From Gammaproteobacteria bacterium (lineage in GTDB: Bacteria > Pseudomonadota > Gammaproteobacteria > UBA9214): a stretch of DNA of 39,611 nucleotides. Location of the stretch: positions 945,869 to 985,479 of the forward strand of contig CP070821.1 of assembly GCA_020344335.1 (NCBI GenBank), given 5' to 3'. Below the pieces are notes generated by a model that saw nothing but the letters and a program-made list of their open reading frames with translations, was not told the origin of the DNA and searched no databases. The stretch's first letter is position 1. Each line of letters opens with the position of its first letter. Positions 34,756 through 39,611 of this stretch are shown here, piece after piece. The translations under genes were made by a program, and so were the position numbers.

Positions 34756-36012
34756 ATGAACCTCTCCGAACTCAAGCTCAAACCCGCCTCCGAGCTCATC
34801 GAAATCGCCCAGGAAATGGGTATCGAGGGTACCGCACGTACCCGCAAGCAGGACATCATTTTTTCCATCCTCAAATCACATGCCAAGAAGGGTGAGGATA
34901 TTTTCGGTAACGGTGTTCTGGAAATACTCCAGGACGGCTTCGGCTTTCTGCGTTCCGCCGACAGTTCCTATCTGGCAGGCCCGGATGACATCTATGTATC
35001 ACCAAGCCAGATACGCCGCTTCAGCCTGCGCACCGGTGACACCGTCGACGGCAAGATCCGGCCACCGAAAGACAGCGAACGTTATTTCGCCCTGCTCAAG
35101 GTCAGCGAAATCAATTATGAAAAACCGGAGAATGCCAAACACAAGGTCGCTTTCGAGAATCTGACTCCGCTGCATCCCAATGACCGCATGACACTGGAGC
35201 GCGGCAACGGCAGCACGGAAGACATCACCGCGCGCATCATCGACCTGGTCGCCCCGCTCGGCAAGGGTCAGCGCGGGCTGATTGTGTCACCGCCGAAGGC
35301 CGGTAAGACCATGTTGCTGCAGAACGTGGCGCAGTCAATCACGTCCAACCATCCAGAGTGTTATCTGATCGTTCTGCTCATCGACGAACGCCCCGAGGAA
35401 GTCACCGAAATGGCGCGTTCGGTACAGGGTGAAGTCGTCTCCAGTACCTTCGATGAACCGGCCAGCCGGCATGTCCAGGTCGCCGACATGGTGATCGAAA
35501 AGGCCCGGCGCCTGGTCGAACACAAGCGCGATGTGGTTATCCTGCTGGATTCCATCACGCGCCTTGCGCGCGCCTACAACACCGTGGTGCCGTCATCGGG
35601 CAAGGTGTTGACCGGCGGCGTCGATGCCAATGCCCTGCAACGCCCGAAACGTTTTTTCGGTGCCGCACGCAACATCGAGGAAGGCGGCAGCCTGACCATC
35701 CTGGCAACCGCACTGATCGACACCGGCTCGCGCATGGACGACGTGATTTACGAGGAATTCAAGGGTACCGGCAACCAGGAGATCCACCTCGACCGCAAGA
35801 TCGCCGAAAAGCGCGTCTACCCTTCCATCAACATCAATCGCTCGGGAACGCGCCGCGAGGAACTGCTCACCGACCCGGCCGAACTCCAGAAGATGTGGAT
35901 CCTGCGCAAGCTGCTGCACCCGATGGATGAACTTGCCGCCATGGAATTTCTGCTCGACAAGCTGAAGGCCACCAAGACAAACGCGCAGTTCTTCGAATCA
36001 ATGAAGCGCTAG
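34756..36012 (+). CDS. rho: Transcription termination factor Rho
   Basis: Hexameric RNA-dependent ATPase that ends transcription. It is 418 aa, essentially the Escherichia coli length. The N-terminal helical domain begins [15 protein letters not shown], and the RNA-binding cold-shock fold has DGFGFLRS (60-67) and [13 protein letters not shown]. Walker A is SPPKAGKT (178-185), Walker B-type [14 protein letters not shown]-loop [21 protein letters not shown]-loop [20 protein letters not shown]. No insertions or unusual N-terminal extension. It follows trxA by 208 bp with its own likely promoter, and is convergent with the M48 protease (68 bp). Confidence 0.98.
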   Translation: MNLSELKLKPASELIEIAQEMGIEGTARTRKQDIIFSILKSHAKKGEDIFGNGVLEILQDGFGFLRSADSSYLAGPDDIYVSPSQIRRFSLRTGDTVDGKIRPPKDSERYFALLKVSEINYEKPENAKHKVAFENLTPLHPNDRMTLERGNGSTEDITARIIDLVAPLGKGQRGLIVSPPKAGKTMLLQNVAQSITSNHPECYLIVLLIDERPEEVTEMARSVQGEVVSSTFDEPASRHVQVADMVIEKARRLVEHKRDVVILLDSITRLARAYNTVVPSSGKVLTGGVDANALQRPKRFFGAARNIEEGGSLTILATALIDTGSRMDDVIYEEFKGTGNQEIHLDRKIAEKRVYPSININRSGTRREELLTDPAELQKMWILRKLLHPMDELAAMEFLLDKLKATKTNAQFFESMKR

Positions 36013-36080
36013 CTTATTACCTGCAGGATTCCACCTGCGGGTGAATGCAATCCACCACACCGGTCAGTTCCGGTCTACTA

Positions 36081-37184
36081 TCAGTCATCCCCCAGATTTC
36101 TCAGACGTTCCATACGCCGCTCCAGCGGTGGATGCGTGGCAAACAGGCGCGCCGCCTTTTCGGAGAAATTCCGGAACGGGTTGACGATAAACATGTGCTG
36201 CGTGGCGCTATTGGCCCCCTCGAAGGGCTTGGCGCTCACTGCCAGCTTCTCCAGTGCCGAAATCAGTCCCTCCGGGTGACGGGTGAGACGTACGCTGGTG
36301 GCATCGGCGAGAAACTCCCGCTGCCGCGATACCGCCATTTGCACCAGCTTGGCGAACACCGGTGCCAGCGCGGCGAACAGCAGCAGGAACAGCACGACCA
36401 GGGCCGCACCGCCACCACCACGCCCGCCGGAACTACGTGAACGCCCCCCCGAAAAGCGCAGGGAGCGCAAGGCACCGTCGGACACCAGCGCGATCAGACC
36501 GACCAGCACACCGACCGCCGTGGCATAGCGTATGTCCCAATTCACGATATGTCCCATCTCGTGACCGATGACACCCTGCAACTCTTCCCGGTTGAGTGTA
36601 TCCAGCAGGCCGCGCGTCACACCGATCGATGCGCGGGCCGGTGTCATGCCGGTCGCAAAGGCATTCAGGGCATCTGTCTCGATGACATAAACCTGTGGTT
36701 TGCTGATCCCGGCGGCGATGGCCATCTCCTCGACCACATTATGCAATTGCGGCTCCTCGGTGGCAGTGACTCTATTTGCACCGGCCATGCGCAGGATGAT
36801 GCGGTCACCCCTGCGGAAGGACAGCCAGGCCCAGAGCGCACCGATGACAAACAGTCCGAGGGCCGCCAGCAGGCCCCAGTCGCTCAGGAACCAGACCGAG
36901 TCGCTTTCCGCGGGAAACTGGCCGGACAGCACCTGCATGCTCCAGCCCAGCAGGTAGCCGAGTACCGCGAGTATCAGCAACATGATGAATACCAGGCGGC
37001 GGGTCGCTCGCTGGTTGGCACGGGAAGCTGCCATGAAGTCGGTACGCAACAGCACCTTTTTTCGCAACCGCGGCCGATCCTGCCAGTTCTCGACCAGCGG
37101 GGCACCGCATTGCCGGCACGCGGCAGCATGCGGCCGGTTAGCCGTACCGCATTCGGGGCAGGGATGTTCGGCAGACAGTGGCAT
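36081..37184 (-). CDS. Membrane M48 (HtpX-like) metalloprotease with N-terminal zinc ribbon
   Basis: A 367-residue membrane protease. Zinc site: HEMGH (H208, E209, H212) in GVIGHEMGHIVNWD and E290 in REFLADATS, as in HtpX. Membrane helices lie near 63-82, 103-121, 220-237 and 258-281. The first 30 residues add a zinc ribbon (C9, C12, C23, C26; CPECG and CRQCG), not present in Escherichia coli HtpX. A glycine/arginine-rich loop (about 245-260) precedes the fourth helix. It lies downstream of lemA on the same strand, a common LemA-M48 pairing, but a 212-bp repeat element occupies the gap. Probably acts in membrane protein quality control (family-based). Confidence 0.9.
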   Translation of the reverse strand: MPLSAEHPCPECGTANRPHAAACRQCGAPLVENWQDRPRLRKKVLLRTDFMAASRANQRATRRLVFIMLLILAVLGYLLGWSMQVLSGQFPAESDSVWFLSDWGLLAALGLFVIGALWAWLSFRRGDRIILRMAGANRVTATEEPQLHNVVEEMAIAAGISKPQVYVIETDALNAFATGMTPARASIGVTRGLLDTLNREELQGVIGHEMGHIVNWDIRYATAVGVLVGLIALVSDGALRSLRFSGGRSRSSGGRGGGGAALVVLFLLLFAALAPVFAKLVQMAVSRQREFLADATSVRLTRHPEGLISALEKLAVSAKPFEGANSATQHMFIVNPFRNFSEKAARLFATHPPLERRMERLRNLGDD

Positions 37185-37219
37185 GATATGTGGTTAGCGG
37201 CGTGAGCGGTAATTAATAA

Positions 37220-37431
37220 ATGGCCACAGAATCCACGGAAGAACACGGAAAGAAAATATACATTCCTTCTCCTTTATGCCCGGTTTGTTGGGTGCTCCGG
37301 GAGAAGGACAGGATGAGGGGATATAAAATCAGGATGTTACCTTTATTTTATCCACTCTCCCCAACCCTCTCCCTGTGGGAGAGGGAGTTAAACCAAACTC
37401 AATGTTGTTCTTCTGTGGATTCCGTGGCCAT
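37220..37431. repeat. MITE-like element A with 26-bp imperfect terminal inverted repeats
   Basis: Left end 37220-37245 (ATGGCCACAGAATCCACGGA onward) is the reverse complement of 37406-37431 with two mismatches in 26. Inside are two smaller inverted repeats: TCCTTCTCC/GGAGAAGGA (37264-37272 and 37300-37308) and CCCTCTCCC-TGT-GGGAGAGGG (37365-37385). It encodes nothing recognisable. The end sequence shares the core CCACGGAAG..CACGGAA with element B. It sits between lemA and the M48 gene. Confidence 0.75.
37365..37385. repeat. Perfect 9-bp hairpin CCCTCTCCC/GGGAGAGGG inside element A
   Basis: Stem 37365-37373 and 37377-37385 with a 3-nt loop TGT. Sequences of this kind (CTCTCCCCAACCCTCTCCC then GGGAGAGGGAG) are familiar as dispersed intergenic repeats in many Proteobacteria (recollection). 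It could act on transcript stability or termination between lemA and the protease gene; no T-run follows. Confidence 0.65.
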
Positions 37432-37450
37432 TCAGCTTTTGTGGCCTATC

Positions 37451-38008
37451 TCACCGTAAATCCACCTGCGGTGTCGCGGTCTCGGCCTCGGCCACCTCGA
37501 AATAGGTTGCCATCCGGAATCCGAACAGGCCGGCGATGATATTCGACGGAAACACCTCGACGCCGTTGTTGAGCGCCATGGCGCTGTCATTGTAGAACTG
37601 GCGGGAAAAGGCAATCCGGTTCTCGGTGGCACTCAGTTCTTCCATGAGGCGGGAGACATTTTCATTCGCCTTGAGGTCCGGGTAGTTTTCCATCAGGGCA
37701 AACAGCTTGCCCAGCGCCCCGCCGAGAATGCCTTCGGCCGCGATGGCCTCTTCCGGCGAGTTGGCACTGACGGCCCGGTTACGCGCCTGGATCACCTTCT
37801 CCAGGGTTTCCTGTTCGTAAGACATATAGTCCTTGACCACTTCCACCAGGTTGGGAATCAGGTCATGGCGCCGCTTTAACTGCACATCGATCTGGCGCCA
37901 GGCATTCTTGACCTGGTTGCGCAGGCCGACCAGGCGGTTGTAGAGCACGATCCCGAACAGCGGGATCCCGATAATCAGTGCCACGATGATCCAGCCGAAT
38001 ACTTCCAT
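37451..38008 (-). CDS. lemA: LemA family protein
   Basis: A 185-residue membrane-anchored helical protein. An N-terminal helix (about 4-24, GWIIVALIIGIPLFGIVLY) is followed by NRLVGLRNQVKNAWRQIDVQ and LKRRHDLIPNLVEVVKDYM, the core LemA signature. LGGALGKLFALMENYPDLKA and SATENRIAFSRQFYNDSAM complete the family pattern. A perfect ribosome-binding site AGGAGG lies seven bases before ATG 38008, suggesting high expression. It is 26 bp after purD on the same strand and precedes the M48 protease. The molecular role of LemA is not established; pairing with HtpX-type proteases is recurrent. Confidence 0.95.
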   Translation of the reverse strand: MEVFGWIIVALIIGIPLFGIVLYNRLVGLRNQVKNAWRQIDVQLKRRHDLIPNLVEVVKDYMSYEQETLEKVIQARNRAVSANSPEEAIAAEGILGGALGKLFALMENYPDLKANENVSRLMEELSATENRIAFSRQFYNDSAMALNNGVEVFPSNIIAGLFGFRMATYFEVAEAETATPQVDLR

Positions 38009-38034
38009 TGCCAGCCTCCTTTGTCCGGGGCGTT

Positions 38035-39318
38035 TCAGGGCGCCCGGTCAAGCGCACGATAACCGATATCCGTCCGGTAATACATGTCCTGCCAGTGAAT
38101 CCGGCCGGTACATTCATAGGCCTTCGCCTGCGCCTCGGCAATACTATGGCCCAGGGCACAGGCACACAACACCCGGCCCCCGCTGGTTACCACCTGTCCG
38201 TCGCGTTCCGCGGTGCCGGCATGAAAGACCTTGCATTCCTTATCGTCAACCACCGGCAGACCTTCAATCACGTCCCCCTTGCGATACTCCGCCGGATAGC
38301 CGCCTGCTGCCAGCACCACCCCGAGCGCGGCACGTTCATCCCACTCGACTTCGGTACGGTCCAGGTGGCCTGCGAGGGCCGCCTGACAGAGTTCCACCAG
38401 ATCGGAACGCAGCCGCAGCATGATCGGCTGGGTCTCGGGGTCACCGAAACGCACGTTGAATTCCAGTACCCGCGAGGTGCCGTCGGCCCCGATCATGAGC
38501 CCGGCATAGAGAAACCCGGTAAATTCATTGCCCTCCTCCGCCATGCCGGTCACGGTCGGACGGATCACCTCGTTCATGACGCGACGATGAATCTCCGGCG
38601 TCACCACCGGTGCCGGTGAATAGGCACCCATGCCGCCGGTATTGGGTCCGGTATCGCCGTTGTCGCGCGCCTTGTGGTCCTGTGAGGTCGCCAGTGGCAG
38701 GATGTGCCGGCCATCCACCATGACGATAAAGCTGGCCTCTTCCCCGGTGAGGAACTCCTCGATCACGATACGGTGACCGGCTTCGCCGAACACGTTCCCG
38801 CTGAGCATGTCTTCCACGGCGTTGATGGCTTCCGTCTCCGTCTGCGCCAGGATGACCCCCTTACCGGCTGCGAGCCCGTCGGCCTTGACGACCAGCGGTG
38901 CACTCTGCTCGCGGACAAACGCGACGGCATCGGCAACTCCCGTGAAGACACCATAGCCTGCAGTCGGTATCCCGTGTCGCGCCAGGAAGTCCTTGGTGAA
39001 GGCCTTGGAACCTTCCAGCTGCGCTGCGCCCTGCGTGGGACCGAAACAGGCGAGTCCGGCCTCGCGGAATCGATCCACCACGCCCGCCACCAGCGGCGCT
39101 TCGGGGCCAACGATGGTCAGGCCGATATCCTTGTCCCTGGCAAAGGCAAGCAGTTCATCGATGGCACCGGCCTCGATGGCGACATTTTCAATGCCCGGTT
39201 CCAGTGCCGTGCCCGCGTTGCCCGGCGCGACAAATACGTTATCTGCCCGGGGCGACTGTGCCACCTTCCAGGCCAGGGCATGTTCGCGTCCACCACCACC
39301 GATGATGAGAATATTCAT
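38035..39318 (-). CDS. purD: Phosphoribosylamine-glycine ligase PurD (GARS)
   Basis: Second step of purine synthesis: joins glycine to phosphoribosylamine using ATP. The 427-residue protein begins [20 protein letters not shown], with the ATP-grasp core [55 protein letters not shown] and the metal-binding [14 protein letters not shown]. It is the monofunctional bacterial form, without PurM or PurN fusion. It lies downstream of purH on the same strand, as in other gammaproteobacteria, but 211 bp containing repeat element B separate them. AGGG lies about eight bases before the ATG. Confidence 0.97.
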   Translation of the reverse strand: MNILIIGGGGREHALAWKVAQSPRADNVFVAPGNAGTALEPGIENVAIEAGAIDELLAFARDKDIGLTIVGPEAPLVAGVVDRFREAGLACFGPTQGAAQLEGSKAFTKDFLARHGIPTAGYGVFTGVADAVAFVREQSAPLVVKADGLAAGKGVILAQTETEAINAVEDMLSGNVFGEAGHRIVIEEFLTGEEASFIVMVDGRHILPLATSQDHKARDNGDTGPNTGGMGAYSPAPVVTPEIHRRVMNEVIRPTVTGMAEEGNEFTGFLYAGLMIGADGTSRVLEFNVRFGDPETQPIMLRLRSDLVELCQAALAGHLDRTEVEWDERAALGVVLAAGGYPAEYRKGDVIEGLPVVDDKECKVFHAGTAERDGQVVTSGGRVLCACALGHSIAEAQAKAYECTGRIHWQDMYYRTDIGYRALDRAP

Positions 39319-39342
39319 GGTTGTACCCTGTTCAGGAAATCA

Positions 39343-39498
39343 ATTGCCACGGAAGCACACGGAAAACGAACAAACCTGTTAATACCCGCAGGAGTGGTTT
39401 CAACCGCGATGAAGCGTACGATATTCCTTCAACATTTAATCGCGAATAAATTCGCTCCTACAAGGCCTTTTTATTTTTCCGTGTGCTTCCGTGGCCAT
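39343..39498. repeat. MITE-like element B with 24-bp imperfect terminal inverted repeats
   Basis: Left end 39343-39366 (ATTGCCACGGAAGCACACGG onward) is the reverse complement of 39475-39498 with one mismatch in 24. Its ends match the core of element A's ends, so both belong to one repeat family. The interior carries a separate REP-like palindrome (39442-39455). It occupies most of the purH-purD gap and encodes nothing recognisable. Confidence 0.75.
39442..39455. repeat. REP-like palindrome GCGAATAAATTCGC
   Basis: GCGAAT-AA-ATTCGC within the longer string TCGCGAATAAATTCGCTCCT followed by ACAAGG. This closely resembles a dispersed extragenic repeat well known from Pseudomonas and other gammaproteobacteria (from memory, usually written with TGTAGGAGCGAATTTATTCG). 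Nested inside element B. Confidence 0.65.
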
Positions 39499-39529
39499 TC
39501 ACGCATTACGTCTCACGCTTCACGACACG

Positions 39530-39611
39530 TCAATGCCGGAAATGGCGCATGCCGGTGAATACCATCGCCATACCGTGTTCATTGGCCGCTGCGATCACTT
39601 CCTCGTCGCGC
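39530..39611 (-). CDS. purH: PurH C-terminus (AICAR transformylase/IMP cyclohydrolase), partial
   Basis: Only the last 26 codons are in the window: RDEEVIAAANEHGMAMVF followed by TGMRHFRH and stop at 39530-39532. This is the highly conserved C-terminal end of bifunctional PurH, which in gammaproteobacteria ends almost identically in MRHFRH. The enzyme completes IMP synthesis. Its position upstream of purD on the same strand fits the usual purH-purD operon. The rest of the gene lies beyond the window edge. Confidence 0.92.
   Translation of the reverse strand, partial: RDEEVIAAANEHGMAMVFTGMRHFRH

Noticed and set aside
37220..37431. Possible short CRISPR or tRNA-like structure in the repeat-rich gap
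   Set aside because: Repeats are inverted, not regularly spaced direct repeats, and no cloverleaf or CCA-type acceptor stem can be drawn.

Overview
This window reads as a chromosomal segment of a gammaproteobacterium. The support is gene order typical of that class: rppH-ptsP with a divergent HAD phosphatase, rhlB divergent from trxA-rho, and purH-purD. It also carries type II secretion genes, lemA next to an M48 protease, and a cobalamin riboswitch. Base composition is moderately GC-rich with AT-rich promoter gaps. I see no phage, integrase, transposase, CRISPR array, tRNA or rRNA. A finer taxonomic placement cannot be made from sequence reading alone.

Layout. 1-3.7 kb: nitrogen-PTS enzyme I (ptsP, cut by the window edge), rppH and a HAD phosphatase. 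3.7-10.2 kb: a vitamin B12 uptake and salvage island. It holds btuC-btuD, then a sigma-70 promoter and cobalamin riboswitch leading btuB-tonB-adenosyltransferase, and btuF on the opposite strand. 10.2-12.9 kb: a ketopantoate-reductase-like protein, a ROK sugar kinase, a small coiled-coil protein and a lipocalin lipoprotein. 13.0-16.0 kb: a tight five-gene cassette made of a methyltransferase with an FKBP/SlyD-like segment, three unrecognised proteins and a short CbiX/SirB chelatase. This is the least explained part of the window. 16.0-26.7 kb: a CobC-like phosphatase and ampD, an SH3-domain membrane protein, ilvD, a GGDEF-EAL protein whose EAL domain has one altered key residue, argE-argA, an O-methyltransferase and cpdA. 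26.8-34.0 kb: rhlB-gspC-gspD-gspE-gspF on the minus strand, a partial type II secretion locus without pseudopilin genes. 34.2-36.0 kb: trxA and rho. 36.1-39.6 kb: purH (C-terminus only), purD, lemA and a zinc-ribbon M48 protease on the minus strand. Two imperfect-inverted-repeat elements of 150-210 bp are inserted in the gaps of this last group and carry smaller dispersed-type repeats inside them.

How the genes fit together. BtuB takes cobalamin across the outer membrane, probably energised by the adjacent TonB homologue. BtuF and BtuCD carry it across the inner membrane, and the PduO-type enzyme converts it to adenosylcobalamin. Only btuB-tonB-adenosyltransferase lies directly behind the riboswitch. 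CbiX and the CobC-like phosphatase, convergent at 16.0 kb, may also belong to tetrapyrrole or B12 metabolism, but each has other plausible roles. The remaining genes are mostly housekeeping: RNA decay and termination (rppH, rhlB, rho), amino acid synthesis (ilvD, argA, argE), purine synthesis (purD, purH), peptidoglycan recycling (ampD) and nucleotide second messengers (GGDEF-EAL, cpdA).
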